Notes under the pieces: generated by a model
What the model was told of the DNA's origin: nothing
Database searches by the model: none
What the model saw: the letters and a program-made list of their open reading frames with translations, nothing else
Translations under genes and position numbers: made by a program
In this document: positions 46,547 to 55,005 of the stretch, in pieces
Numbering within the stretch: the stretch's first letter is position 1
How the letters are laid out: each line of letters starts with the position of its first letter
NCBI RefSeq assembly: GCF_017877135.1
Contig: NZ_JAGIPH010000002.1
Location: 248,001 to 312,000, forward strand
Direction: 5' to 3'
Source of the DNA: Neorhizobium galegae
GTDB taxonomy: Bacteria; Pseudomonadota; Alphaproteobacteria; Rhizobiales; Rhizobiaceae
Length of the DNA stretch: 64,000 nt

Positions 46547-47974
46547 TCAGGTGGTTCGTGTCCCCAGCCATTGCCGGTAGGTGGCGATGGTGTCCTGTGC
46601 GATCGTCTGCAGGGTTTTGCCGGGAACGGCAGCCCAGAGGTCGCCGCCGGCGTAGGCGATATCCTGTTTCCCCTGGATGCGGTGCAGGCGCTCGCCCGTC
46701 CCGTCCAGCACATCCCAGACATAGGAGATGGTCACGCCGTCGCCGTTTCGAAAGGCTGCCAGATAGCCTTTCAGGAAGTGGCCGCCATTGTTTGCACTGG
46801 ACGCCTGGATGACGATGCCGCCGGCACGCGCCGCATTGGCGAGATGACGCGACAGGGGCGTGATGATCGTTGTCGGCGCTCCGATGATCGGCAGGAAGCG
46901 GATCGTGTTGCGCGAGGACTCGCCCAGCGATGCCGTGTCAGTCCCCGTCCGGGTCGCCGTTTGCCGGGTCGCTGGAAGCCTCGGCTTTGCGGCGGATGCC
47001 TGGCGGCCTGTGGCCACAGGTGGCGCACGTTTTTCAGGCAAGGGCGCAGAGGCAACCGGCGAGCGCCGCCCGTGGTCGACAGCCTTGGCTTGCGCGTCGA
47101 GCGTGTTCGGCGCAATCGGCGCGTGGGTTTGTGACGTATAGGCGTTCCTCTGCGCCGGTGGCGGCAGAGGCGCACTCTGCACAGTGCCGGACGTCAGACG
47201 GCGGGTTGGCGGACTGAGGGCGGGTGTGCTGGCCGTCGAGAGCGTCGTGTTCGTCCGGCGACTGGTGCCGGCGGGATCGGGATTGCTGTAGCTGCTGTAC
47301 GCAGCGCTTGACCGGCCATCATAGGCGGTACCGCTGCCGTCACTTGGGCTGCCATACGTATTGGACTGTGGCGGATACGGGTAGGCCTGGGCCGGATAGG
47401 CCGGAGCCGTGTAAGGTTGCGGCCGATAGGCCGGATAGGGCTGCGCTGGCGGGTAGGGCTGGTAGATCTCGGCAGGGTAGCCCGATCCGGGATAGGCCTG
47501 CGCCGGATAGGCTTGCGGGGGATAGGGCTGCGGCTGCGGGTAATATTGGTTCGGGGCCGCGTTCCAGCCGTTCGGATAGGTTGGCGTCGCACCATACGAC
47601 CGACCATCATAGCCGCCATAGGTTGGACGCGCGCCGTAGCCGGCGGGCGCACCGTAGGGAGCGGGATTGCCGGGCGCATTCCAATTCGGCGCAGCGCCGT
47701 AATAGCCTGGAACGCCGCCGGTGGCGACGTCGTCGTAGCGGCCATACAGGCGTGGATCGCGATAGGGCTGGCTGGCATAGGTTTGCCGGGAGCCAGCGCG
47801 ATAGGCGGTGTTGCGCCGTACAGTATCGCCATCGCGCGTGTAAGCATAGCGCCCGTAGGAGGAATGCCCGACATCCGCCCGGGGCACCATACGGCGGGAG
47901 TCGCTGCAGCCTATACATAGCAACGCCATGGAAACCGCGATGGTGCGCGGTCCAAACCGTTGCAAATTCCTCAT
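46547..47974 (-). CDS. Tyr/Pro-rich putative lipoprotein
   Basis: A 475-residue exported protein. The N-terminus ([11 protein letters not shown]) ends in a Cys at residue 23 that could be lipidated, though the lipobox is imperfect. Residues about 55-225 are low complexity with repeated Tyr-Pro-Ala-Gln-Ala-Tyr-Pro-like units, such as [15 protein letters not shown]. Residues about 225-345 are Ser/Thr/Pro-rich. The last 120 residues ([20 protein letters not shown] to the end) are a folded domain seen in some rhizobial lipoproteins. The ATG follows GGGGGAG. It probably reaches the outer membrane or cell surface; its role is unknown. Confidence 0.7.
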   Translation of the reverse strand: MRNLQRFGPRTIAVSMALLCIGCSDSRRMVPRADVGHSSYGRYAYTRDGDTVRRNTAYRAGSRQTYASQPYRDPRLYGRYDDVATGGVPGYYGAAPNWNAPGNPAPYGAPAGYGARPTYGGYDGRSYGATPTYPNGWNAAPNQYYPQPQPYPPQAYPAQAYPGSGYPAEIYQPYPPAQPYPAYRPQPYTAPAYPAQAYPYPPQSNTYGSPSDGSGTAYDGRSSAAYSSYSNPDPAGTSRRTNTTLSTASTPALSPPTRRLTSGTVQSAPLPPPAQRNAYTSQTHAPIAPNTLDAQAKAVDHGRRSPVASAPLPEKRAPPVATGRQASAAKPRLPATRQTATRTGTDTASLGESSRNTIRFLPIIGAPTTIITPLSRHLANAARAGGIVIQASSANNGGHFLKGYLAAFRNGDGVTISYVWDVLDGTGERLHRIQGKQDIAYAGGDLWAAVPGKTLQTIAQDTIATYRQWLGTRTT

Positions 47975-48088
47975 GATATCACTCCCCCTCGAATGTACTG
48001 CCCCTTTATCTTTAGGGGAATTATTTGGGTGGAGTCAATATTTTCGATATTTAGCTTTTGTATTACTCAAGTAGATCTGAGTCTTTGT

Positions 48089-49240
48089 CTATTTTACCAG
48101 CAGGTCCAGATTGTGCCTGGAAAGTGTGCGTGGTGCGTCTTGCGTAGTGAGATAAGTATGGCCGAGTGACATGGCCGCGCCACTGTCGGAATCCATGATG
48201 ATCATGTGCACGAAGAGCGACATGTCGGGCAGGATTTCCTGCGGATTTCCGACATGGAACATCTGGTGCTCCATCCAGGAGGGCGAGAAACGCGCGCCGA
48301 GCGAATAGCCGCAGGCGTTGAGGCGATGGCGGGTGAGGCCGCGGTCATCAATGATGCGGGCGTGTGTATCGAACACGTCGCCGAAGGTATGGCCCGGGCG
48401 CAGCACCTCCTCGATGGCAAGAATGGTTTCGCGGCAGGCATTGTAGAGTTCGCGGTGGCGGGTGGTCGGTTCGCCGATCAGCACCGTGCGCATCATGGCG
48501 GCATGGTAATGGGCGCTGGTACCAGCCCATTCGAGCGTCAGCTGATCCTGCGCGTCTAGCGTCCGGCGTCCTGCCTTGTAGCGGCAAAGCAGTGCGTCGG
48601 CGCCGGAGCCGATGATGAATTCGTTGGCCGGATAATCGCCGCCGCCGGAAAAAATCGCCCCTTGCATCGCCGCCAGGATGTCGGCCTCGCTGCCACCGGC
48701 CGAAATCAGCGGCAGGGCAGCGTCGAGCGCGTCGTCGGCAAGTGCTGCTGCGCGCTGGACATAGGCGATTTCCGCCGGGCTTTTCACCAGGCGCAGGCGG
48801 CTGACCACGTAGGAGGCATCAATCATGTCGCCGAAGGTGGAGAGCTGGTTGTCGAGAAGCCGGGCAACCCGGCCGGTCATGCCATGCGTGTCGTATTCGA
48901 CACCGATACGGCAGCCGAGCAGGTCCATTTCCGACAGCAGGTTCTTCAGGTCGGCGGTCGGATCGGCATTCACGCGGTCGACCCAGACGCTGATATTGTC
49001 GAGGATCGAGGTGTGGCGCGCCTGGCGCAGGTCCGCCGAGCGGGTGATCAGTGACATCGTGCCGTCTGCCTTCACCACCAGGCACTGGAAGAAACAGTAG
49101 CCGAAGGTGTCGTAGCCGGTCAGCCAGTACATGCTTTCCTGGGCAAACAGCAGCATGGCGTCGAGCTTTTCCGCCTCCATGGCGGCAAGCAGGCGCTCCA
49201 GCCGGGCGGCGTATTCGCTGCGTTCGAAATGCAGGGCCAT
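48089..49240 (-). CDS. M24-family (pita-bread) protein, Xaa-Pro peptidase/ectoine-hydrolase-like
   Basis: A 383-residue protein with an N-terminal creatinase domain (LFAQESMYWLTGYDTFGYCF) and a pita-bread catalytic domain (LRLVKSPAEIAYVQRAAALA, NEFIIGSGADALLCRY). The metal-ligand stations are changed: LTLEWAGTSAHYHAAMMRT appears where DxG...DxTRT is expected, and MSLFVHMII replaces the IEPG box. It may therefore be a metal-independent member, as creatinase and ectoine hydrolase are. The ATG at 49240 has GAGGAATG upstream. It ends the lgt-COG1565-pgeF operon, starting one base after pgeF. Confidence 0.82.
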   Translation of the reverse strand: MALHFERSEYAARLERLLAAMEAEKLDAMLLFAQESMYWLTGYDTFGYCFFQCLVVKADGTMSLITRSADLRQARHTSILDNISVWVDRVNADPTADLKNLLSEMDLLGCRIGVEYDTHGMTGRVARLLDNQLSTFGDMIDASYVVSRLRLVKSPAEIAYVQRAAALADDALDAALPLISAGGSEADILAAMQGAIFSGGGDYPANEFIIGSGADALLCRYKAGRRTLDAQDQLTLEWAGTSAHYHAAMMRTVLIGEPTTRHRELYNACRETILAIEEVLRPGHTFGDVFDTHARIIDDRGLTRHRLNACGYSLGARFSPSWMEHQMFHVGNPQEILPDMSLFVHMIIMDSDSGAAMSLGHTYLTTQDAPRTLSRHNLDLLVK

Positions 49241-49241
49241 G

Positions 49242-50027
49242 TCATTCCTCCATGATTGCGATGGCCGATATCTGGCGTCCGTAATCCGGTTCGCCGGCAT
49301 GGGTGGTGCGGCGATAGGAAAAGAAGCGTTCAGAATCGGGATAGGTGTCCAGATCGAGGTTTTCCGCCGCAATGCCGGCCTCTCGCAGGCGCCGCGTGGT
49401 AAACCCCGGCAGATCGAACTGGTAATGCCCTTCTTTCCCCGAGGGAGTGAAGAAAGCGGCAAAGCGTTTGTCCTCATCGACGAAACGGGCAAAAAATTCC
49501 GGGCCGACCTCATAGCTTGCCTTGGCAATCGAGGGGCCGAGGCAGGCGAGAATGTTTTTCCGCTCGGCACCGAGGGCAATCATCGCGGCAATGGTATTGT
49601 CCGCGACACCAAACAGGGCGCCCTTCCAGCCGGCATGGGCGGCACCCACGACCCGGTTCTTCGGATCGGCAAACAGGATGGGGCCGCAATCGGCCGCAAG
49701 TACGCCCAGAACGATGCCGGGCGTTGCCGTCACCAGGGCATCGGCGCTCGGACGCTCCCCGGCATAGGCCGCGTCGACGGTCACCACATCGGGCGAGTGC
49801 ACCTGGTTGACGGTTGCCAGGCGCTCCGGCGGCTGGCCGAAATAGGCCGCCACCCGCCGGCGGTTCTCGATCACGTCGTCGCGGCTGTCACGCGAGCCGA
49901 GCCCGACATTGAGGCCGGCATAGAGGCCGGAGGAAACACCGCCCTGACGCGTGAAGAAGCCGTGGCGGATGCCGCTTTCGGCGCTCCTTTTCAGCAAAGG
50001 GCTTTCGATCGGCGCTGGATCCTGCAT
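49242..50027 (-). CDS. pgeF: Peptidoglycan editing factor (laccase-domain, YfiH family)
   Basis: A 261-residue YfiH-type protein. The zinc ligands are the His in VNQVHSPDV, the Cys in LAADCGPIL and the His in GAAHAGWKG. In E. coli PgeF removes wrongly incorporated residues from cell-wall precursors; related proteins act on purine nucleosides. It follows the COG1565 methyltransferase gene by about 145 bp and is one base from the M24 gene. The ATG at 50027 lacks a strong ribosome site, so the exact start is less sure. Confidence 0.92.
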   Translation of the reverse strand: MQDPAPIESPLLKRSAESGIRHGFFTRQGGVSSGLYAGLNVGLGSRDSRDDVIENRRRVAAYFGQPPERLATVNQVHSPDVVTVDAAYAGERPSADALVTATPGIVLGVLAADCGPILFADPKNRVVGAAHAGWKGALFGVADNTIAAMIALGAERKNILACLGPSIAKASYEVGPEFFARFVDEDKRFAAFFTPSGKEGHYQFDLPGFTTRRLREAGIAAENLDLDTYPDSERFFSYRRTTHAGEPDYGRQISAIAIMEE

Positions 50028-50171
50028 GTGCTGTTCGTCTGTCCGTTCTGGAGGGTGGATGAGGCGGCAGGCATGCCGGCTGGGCGACGTGCGCCTTGCA
50101 CGCGCCTGCTTCGTTGTCGCGGCGAAATGTGGACCGGGGGCGAGCGCGATGTCAACCGCCGAGCGGCAGCG

Positions 50172-51275
50172 TCAGTCGCGCACCGGTCGAAAGGGCGCAA
50201 GCGCCACGGTCGGGCTGGAGACGGCCATCACCTTGAAAAGCTCGCCCATCCGGCCTTCGCCGGCATTGGCAAGCCGGTCGACGGCAAGCGCAATCGCCCG
50301 CTGTTCCGCCTCGCTCTTGTTGCGGGCAAGCGCTGCCGCACGCTCGGAAAGGCCGAGGCCGTACAGAAAGTCGCCCTGATGCAGACAACCATTGATACGG
50401 ATGCCGGCACCGCGGGCAACGCGGGCCAGATCCTCGAAGTCCACATGGCTCGTCAGGTCCGCATCGCCGGGATGGGCAAGCGGCGGGTCGTAATCGTGGC
50501 GCAGCACGGCCTGCAGCGTGTCGCCGAAATTCGTCACCATGTGACCATAGTCGATGATGAGGGCGGTGCCGCCTTCCTTCTTCAGCCGCTCGCACAGCGT
50601 GCTCATCACGGCCTGTCGCGCCGGCGACACCTCGAAGATCACGCCGTTGCGCTCCGATCCGTGCGAGGCGGGCAGGAGGGCGGGATCGAGCGAGGCAACG
50701 CCGATGCCGAAGGACAATTCATCGTCCGCATCGAGCCCCACCATCCGCTCGCGAAAGCCGGTCGGGGTCTTCACGAACTGGCGGATGGGAATGGCGTCGA
50801 ACAGTTCATTTGCGGCAATCAGCGTGAAGCCGGCCGGCACATCCTCGAAGGCCGCATGCCAGGTAATCTTGGCGGAATAGGCTTCGAGCGTGACGCGCTG
50901 GACGCCGCGCAGACGGTCGCTCGTTTCCACCAGATGGACGGAGAGAGCCTCATGCAGGGCGGGCGCGAGCTTTGCGATGACGCGCAGCATGTCGAGCATC
51001 ATCGTGCCGCGGCCGGGACCGATTTCCACGAGATTGACCGGGGAGGGCGCGCCGTGCTGCTGCCAGGCATGCACCATGAAAATGCCGAGCATCTCGCCGA
51101 ACAGCTGGCTGATCTCGGGTGCCGTGACGAAATCGCCATGGCGGCCGAAGGGTTCGCGCGTCCTGTAATAGCCGTGGTCGGGATCTGCCAGGCACAGGGC
51201 GAAGTAATCCGTCACGCTGATCGGGCCGTTGGCCCGGATGAGATTCTTGATCTTGTCTGCAAGTGGCGTGGTCAT
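50172..51275 (-). CDS. COG1565 SAM-dependent methyltransferase (NDUFAF7-like)
   Basis: A 367-residue protein of the MidA/NDUFAF7 family. Motif I is NLVEIGPGRGTMMLDMLRV; the family stretches DFVTAPEISQLFGEMLG, LIAANELFDAIPIRQFV and IIDYGHMVTNFGDTLQAVLR are present. Mitochondrial NDUFAF7 methylates an arginine of a complex I subunit; the bacterial role is inferred to be similar but is not proven. The start follows GAGGCTTCC and lies 18 bases after the lgt stop. Confidence 0.93.
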   Translation of the reverse strand: MTTPLADKIKNLIRANGPISVTDYFALCLADPDHGYYRTREPFGRHGDFVTAPEISQLFGEMLGIFMVHAWQQHGAPSPVNLVEIGPGRGTMMLDMLRVIAKLAPALHEALSVHLVETSDRLRGVQRVTLEAYSAKITWHAAFEDVPAGFTLIAANELFDAIPIRQFVKTPTGFRERMVGLDADDELSFGIGVASLDPALLPASHGSERNGVIFEVSPARQAVMSTLCERLKKEGGTALIIDYGHMVTNFGDTLQAVLRHDYDPPLAHPGDADLTSHVDFEDLARVARGAGIRINGCLHQGDFLYGLGLSERAAALARNKSEAEQRAIALAVDRLANAGEGRMGELFKVMAVSSPTVALAPFRPVRD

Positions 51276-51293
51276 GGAAGCCTCGTCCTCGCG

Positions 51294-52106
51294 TCAGGGA
51301 TTTTGGGTGGCGCGCCGACCGCGCCAGATGGACACCACGCCGACGAGCAGCATGGGGAGTGACAGTACCATGCCCATGGTCAGCCAGCCAAAGGCGAGAT
51401 AGCCGAGCTGCGGATCCGGCTCGCGGAAGAATTCGACAAAAATGCGCGACAGCGCATATCCGCAGACGAAGACGCCGCAGACGACACCGGGGCTGCGCAG
51501 CGCCTTCAGGCCATGCGTCATCAAACGCAGGATGATCAACAGCAGGACACCTTCCAGCAGCGCTTCATAAAGCTGGCTCGGATGGCGGGCAAACGGACCG
51601 CCGGTCGGAAAGACAACGGCCCAGGGCACGTCGCTGATCCGGCCCCACAGCTCGCCATTGATGAAATTGGCGATGCGGCCGAAGAACAGGCCGAAGGGGG
51701 CAACGGTCGCCACCAGATCGAACAGGCTCCAGACGGCAATGCCGTTGCGGCGGGCAAACAGGATCATGGCGATCGTCGTGCCGATCAGCCCGCCATGGAA
51801 GGACATGCCGCCGTTCCAGATTTCAAGCGCGCGGATGGGATTTTCAACGACGGCCGGAAGGTCGTAGAACAGGATATAGCCGATGCGGCCACCCAGCACG
51901 ATGCCGGCTGCCACCCAGACGAGGAAGTCGTCGAGCTTCTCCTTCGATGTCGGCGCGACGCCCGCAGGCCACAGATCCGGCCGCGATACCAGCGCGCGCG
52001 CATAGTACCAGCCGAGAAAGATGCCGGCGACATAAGCCAGTCCATACCAGTGAACCGACAGCGGACCGATGGAAAAAGCAATCGGATCGATGTTCGGAAA
52101 TGGCAT
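51294..52106 (-). CDS. lgt: Prolipoprotein diacylglyceryl transferase
   Basis: A 270-residue membrane enzyme that transfers diacylglycerol from phosphatidylglycerol to the lipobox cysteine of prolipoproteins. The signature GRIANFINGELWGR and the preceding GGMSFHGGLIG and SVHWYGLAYVAG are present, with about seven membrane segments. The ATG at 52106 (MPFPNIDPIAFSIG) gives the normal N-terminus; a TTG ten codons upstream is not preferred. It begins the lgt-COG1565-pgeF-M24 operon. Confidence 0.95.
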   Translation of the reverse strand: MPFPNIDPIAFSIGPLSVHWYGLAYVAGIFLGWYYARALVSRPDLWPAGVAPTSKEKLDDFLVWVAAGIVLGGRIGYILFYDLPAVVENPIRALEIWNGGMSFHGGLIGTTIAMILFARRNGIAVWSLFDLVATVAPFGLFFGRIANFINGELWGRISDVPWAVVFPTGGPFARHPSQLYEALLEGVLLLIILRLMTHGLKALRSPGVVCGVFVCGYALSRIFVEFFREPDPQLGYLAFGWLTMGMVLSLPMLLVGVVSIWRGRRATQNP

Positions 52107-52474
52107 GATGGCGAGGAAAGATGATGCTGAATACAAGTTTAACGTCCCTCGGCCGATGTGCCGTATCGAGCGGGAACATGACTTTCCGCCTTCAGCCGGT
52201 CAAGGCCTATCTGGTTTTCTGACTGAACCATATGCTCGAAAAACACAACAAAACCACTATACTAGATTGAACTCGGGCTATCGCTGCCAAAAGGCTTCGA
52301 TGATCCCGTCGCGGCCCGGCACAAGGTGATGGCCCTCATGTCTTCGTCGGCGAAGTGGGACGAATTGCGGCGACGGGCGCGAATCTCCTTGCAAGGAGGC
52401 ATGCCACATCCTACCTCGTCAGGAGTTAAGAGACAGGTCGCCGCGCTGCGGCGCATCAACGGGAGATCAAGGCA
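52107..52474. other. 368-bp divergent region lgt / ubiK
   Basis: No gene is seen. A -10-like TATACT at 52258-52263 points toward ubiK, but the matching -35 is poor. The lgt promoter must also lie here. The stretch 52230-52270 is noticeably A-rich for this genome. Confidence 0.4.
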
Positions 52475-52735
52475 ATGTCGACCGGAACGAACCGCATGAT
52501 GGATGAATTCGCGCGGCTGATGACCGATGCCGCAGGCGCGGCCCAAGGCGTGCGGCGCGAAGTGGAAACCGCTTTCCAGGCCCAGGCCGAACGGTTCCTC
52601 AACAGCATGGATCTCGTGCGCCGTGAGGAATTCGACGTGGTGCGCGAAATGGCGATCAAGGCGCGGGATGAAAACGATGCGTTGAAGGCGCGTCTCGATG
52701 CGCTGGAAGCAAAGCTTTCCGCAAGCAACAGCTGA
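52475..52735 (+). CDS. ubiK: Ubiquinone biosynthesis accessory factor UbiK (BMFP domain)
   Basis: An 86-residue helical protein of the UbiK/YqiC family. The C-terminal half (LVRREEFDVVREMAIKARDE then LKARLDALEAKL) is the trimeric coiled coil typical of BMFP proteins; the N-terminal half is an amphipathic membrane-binding helix. In E. coli UbiK supports aerobic ubiquinone synthesis with UbiJ; in other bacteria it has membrane-fusogenic activity. The ATG follows GGGAGATCAAGG. Divergent from lgt. Confidence 0.88.
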   Translation: MSTGTNRMMDEFARLMTDAAGAAQGVRREVETAFQAQAERFLNSMDLVRREEFDVVREMAIKARDENDALKARLDALEAKLSASNS

Positions 52736-52744
52736 TGTTGGTGC

Positions 52745-52785
52745 GAGAGAATGTCCGGTAAAACCGGATCAGACGTTATTCTCTC
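52745..52785. repeat. Nested inverted repeats after ubiK
   Basis: Outer arms GAGAGAAT (52745-52752) and ATTCTCTC (52778-52785) are perfect complements. They enclose a second perfect hairpin, TCCGGT - AAA - ACCGGA (52754-52768). The element starts eight bases after the ubiK stop and could fold into a stable mRNA 3' structure or be a protein binding site. Confidence 0.55.
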
Positions 52786-52800
52786 CATTGTTTCTACGCA

Positions 52801-52846
52801 GTCCGGACGCAAAGCCGCGAACGCACTTTTAGTTCGGACATGCTCT
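52801..52846. repeat. Degenerate Rhizobiales intergenic palindromic element
   Basis: GTCCGGACGCAAAGCCGC, then CGCACTTTTAGTTCGGACAT and GCTCTC, resemble from memory the dispersed element ATGTCGTCCGAAAACCGC..CACTTTTCGG..ATGCTC found in many Rhizobiales intergenic regions. GTCCG and CGGAC at its ends can pair. The match is by eye only. Confidence 0.4.
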
Positions 52847-52863
52847 CGTCTACGGCAATACCA

Positions 52864-52901
52864 CGCGGTGCTTCGCAAACGAGGCGCCGCGTTTTCTTTT
52901 T
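52864..52901 (+). terminator. Strong rho-independent terminator
   Basis: CGCGGTGCTTC (52864-52874) pairs along all 11 bases with GAGGCGCCGCG (52881-52891), using two G-U pairs, around loop GCAAAC. TTTTCTTTTT follows. It lies about 130 bases after the ubiK stop, so it ends either a ubiK mRNA with a long 3' region or a separate small RNA. Confidence 0.8.
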
Positions 52902-53268
52902 GGGCTTGACGGCTTTCCTAAAAAGTTTGTCCCGAGATTTTTACAGCCTGTGGACACAGCCGAAAAACTCTGCCGGCAGAGTCGCTTAACCGCACAGGCT
53001 GATGCCGCGAACGAAGCGTCCGTGTGAGTCGTCCCCGCAAAAACGGGGTGCGGGGGCTGGTGCTGGGACTCGCTGCCTATACACTGATTTTAAATGATGA
53101 TTCGAAACGACGACCGCACGATCCGCAGGCTCACGACGATGAGCCGGCCGGTGCGGCAGGCGCCAAGAACATCGATGAAGTTGGTTTTCCGGGTTCGTGT
53201 CCGCGTTCATCCGTCGTGTTTTGAGAAAAGCATGCATGTCGCTTTCATTCCGGTTGAGAAGGTGCCGT

Positions 53269-53769
53269 ATGAGCCTCTTAGAGATGCAGATTGAACGTCA
53301 TTCGAACCCGGTTGACATGATCGAGTTCGTCGCAGCCTCCAATGACTGGACGTTCGAGCGATCGGGGGAGGACGAGATTGCCATGACGGTGGCCGGCCAC
53401 TGGACCGACTACCACGTGTCCTTCTCCTGGATGGAGGAGTTCGAAGCCCTGCATCTGGCCTGCGCCTTCGATCTGAAAGTGTCCGACCAGCGCACCAATG
53501 AGGTCATCCGGCTGCTGTCGCACGTCAATGGTCAGGTGCTGATGGGGCATTTCGATCTTTGGCGCCAGGAGGACGTGGTGATCTTCCGCCAGTCGCTGCT
53601 TCTGGCCGGCGGTGCCGAACCCAACAACCAGCAGGTCGAAGTGCTGCTGTCGAGCGCGCTCGAAGCCTGCGAAACCTATTACCAGGCCTTCCAGTTCGTC
53701 GTCTGGTCCGGCATGGAAGCCAAGGCCGCCATGGATGCGGTGCTGTTCGAAACCGTGGGTGAATGCTGA
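53269..53769 (+). CDS. YbjN domain protein
   Basis: A 166-residue cytoplasmic protein of the YbjN family, whose fold resembles type III secretion chaperones. Recognisable parts are MIEFVAASNDWTFERSGEDE, VSFSWMEEFEALHLACAFDL and ACETYYQAFQFVVWSGMEAK. The biochemical function is unknown. The ATG at 53269 has GAAGG upstream. Its stop overlaps the proC start by one base (TGATG), so the two are translationally coupled, a pairing I recall from other alphaproteobacteria. Confidence 0.87.
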   Translation: MSLLEMQIERHSNPVDMIEFVAASNDWTFERSGEDEIAMTVAGHWTDYHVSFSWMEEFEALHLACAFDLKVSDQRTNEVIRLLSHVNGQVLMGHFDLWRQEDVVIFRQSLLLAGGAEPNNQQVEVLLSSALEACETYYQAFQFVVWSGMEAKAAMDAVLFETVGEC

Positions 53770-54599
53770 TGTCTGCTGCTGTCTCTGACGTCTCGTCGTC
53801 CCGGGTGGTCCTGGTCGGTGCGGGCAACATGGGCGGCGCCATGCTGTCGGGCTGGCTGAAGAACGGCGTGCCGGGCGCGTCCGTGCTCGTCATCGATCCG
53901 GGTCCGTCGGAGGCCATGAAGGCGCAGATCGAGGCCGCCGGTGCCCGCCATGAGACGGCCGCACCTGCCGATGTAAAGGCCGGCATCCTGTTTCTTGCCG
54001 TCAAGCCGCAGGTGATGGAGGCGGTTCTGCCTAAGCTTTCCGCGCTGGTCGGGCCGGAGACGGTGGTCGTCTCGGTCGCCGCCGGCAAGACGCTCGCCTT
54101 CCTGCAAGGCTATCTCGGCGATGGTGCCATGGTGCGTGCCATGCCCAACACGCCGGCCATGATCGGCCGTGGGGTGACCGGCGCCTATGGCAATGACAAG
54201 GTGTCCGACGCGCAGCGCACCGCCGTCCATGACCTTCTGAAGGTCAGCGGTCCGGTGGAATGGGTGGCGCGTGAAAGCGATATTGATGCGGTGACCGCCG
54301 TTTCCGGCAGCGGCCCGGCCTATGTGTTCTATCTGGTGGAATGCATGGCGGAGGCCGGCCGCAAGCTCGGTCTGCCCGAAGACTTGGCCATGCGGCTTGC
54401 GCGCGAAACCGTATCCGGTGCCGGCGAATTGCTGAACCGCTCTTCCGACACGGCCGCACGGCTTCGCCAGAACGTCACCTCGCCGGGCGGCACGACGGCG
54501 GCAGCGCTTGCCGTGCTGATGGCGGAGGATGGCATGCAGCCGCTGTTCGACACGGCGCTTGAAGCTGCGCGCGCCCGCGCCGAAGAACTGGGTCGCTGA
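53769..54599 (+). CDS. proC: Pyrroline-5-carboxylate reductase
   Basis: A 276-residue NAD(P)H-dependent enzyme that makes the final step of proline synthesis. The Rossmann motif VGAGNMGGAMLSGW is near residues 17-30, with AVKPQVMEAVLP in the cofactor domain. The C-terminal substrate domain shows AVSGSGPAYVFYLVE and NVTSPGGTTAAALAVL. The ATG at 53769 overlaps the YbjN stop; an ATG two codons earlier is in frame. csaA follows 19 bases later. Confidence 0.96.
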   Translation: MSAAVSDVSSSRVVLVGAGNMGGAMLSGWLKNGVPGASVLVIDPGPSEAMKAQIEAAGARHETAAPADVKAGILFLAVKPQVMEAVLPKLSALVGPETVVVSVAAGKTLAFLQGYLGDGAMVRAMPNTPAMIGRGVTGAYGNDKVSDAQRTAVHDLLKVSGPVEWVARESDIDAVTAVSGSGPAYVFYLVECMAEAGRKLGLPEDLAMRLARETVSGAGELLNRSSDTAARLRQNVTSPGGTTAAALAVLMAEDGMQPLFDTALEAARARAEELGR

Positions 54600-54618
54600 T
54601 TTTTCCGGGGAGATGACG

Positions 54619-54960
54619 ATGGCGGGCGAGATCACCTTTGCCGATTTCGAAAAGGTCGATATCCGCGTCGGCACCATTGTCGAGGCGGACGAATTCCCCG
54701 AGGCGCGAAAGCCCGCCTACAAGCTGAAGATCGATTTCGGCCCCGAGATCGGCGTCAAGCGTTCGTCGGCGCAGATCACCGTGCATTATACACCCGAGAC
54801 GCTGATCGGGCGTCAGGTTCTCGGCGTCGTCAACTTTCCGCCCCGCCAGATCGGGCCTGTGCGCTCGGAGGTTCTGACGCTCGGCTTTGCCGATGAGAAC
54901 GGCGATATCGTGCTTACCGCCGTCGAGCGGCCGGTGCCGAACGGCATGAAGATGATGTGA
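54619..54960 (+). CDS. csaA: tRNA-binding CsaA-type protein
   Basis: A 113-residue OB-fold protein of the CsaA/Trbp111 family. FEKVDIRVGTIVEADEFPEA and AYKLKIDFGPEIGVKRSSAQ form the tRNA-binding core, and GVVNFPPRQIGPVRSEVLTL is the conserved later strand pair. CsaA has export-chaperone-like activity in Bacillus and binds tRNA. The ATG at 54619 is six bases after GGGGAG and is preferred over one two codons earlier. Probably cotranscribed with YbjN and proC. Confidence 0.93.
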   Translation: MAGEITFADFEKVDIRVGTIVEADEFPEARKPAYKLKIDFGPEIGVKRSSAQITVHYTPETLIGRQVLGVVNFPPRQIGPVRSEVLTLGFADENGDIVLTAVERPVPNGMKMM

Positions 54961-54968
54961 GGCGGCGT

Positions 54969-54987
54969 CGGCGCCTTGTAAGCGCCG
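54969..54987. terminator. Hairpin between convergent csaA and histidine kinase genes
   Basis: CGGCGC and GCGCCG are perfect 6-base arms around CTTGTAA, in the 45-bp gap between convergent genes. No U-run is visible on either strand. Confidence 0.3.
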
Positions 54988-55005
54988 GCCGGATCTGCTC
55001 ACGGA

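Larger units (their letters stand above)
52736..53268. other. 533-bp structured intergenic region ubiK-ybjN
   Basis: This is the longest stretch without a convincing gene. From left to right it holds nested inverted repeats (52745-52785), a degenerate copy of what looks like a common Rhizobiales intergenic element (52801-52846), a strong terminator (52864-52901), and a CCCCG/CGGGG hairpin (53033-53048). The remaining reading frames are Arg-rich shadows. A small RNA ending at the terminator is possible. Confidence 0.5.

Noticed and set aside
46900..47700. Tandem DNA satellite inside the lipoprotein gene
   Set aside because: The repeats are in the protein (Tyr/Pro units) and the DNA copies are not regular enough for a satellite.
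49131..51362. 743-codon plus-strand frame opposite the pgeF region
   Set aside because: Antisense to four coupled genes with clear families; composition is typical of high-GC shadow frames.
52986..53237. 83-codon minus-strand frame in the ubiK-ybjN spacer
   Set aside because: Arg/Pro/His-rich with no ribosome site; it looks like random high-GC sequence.
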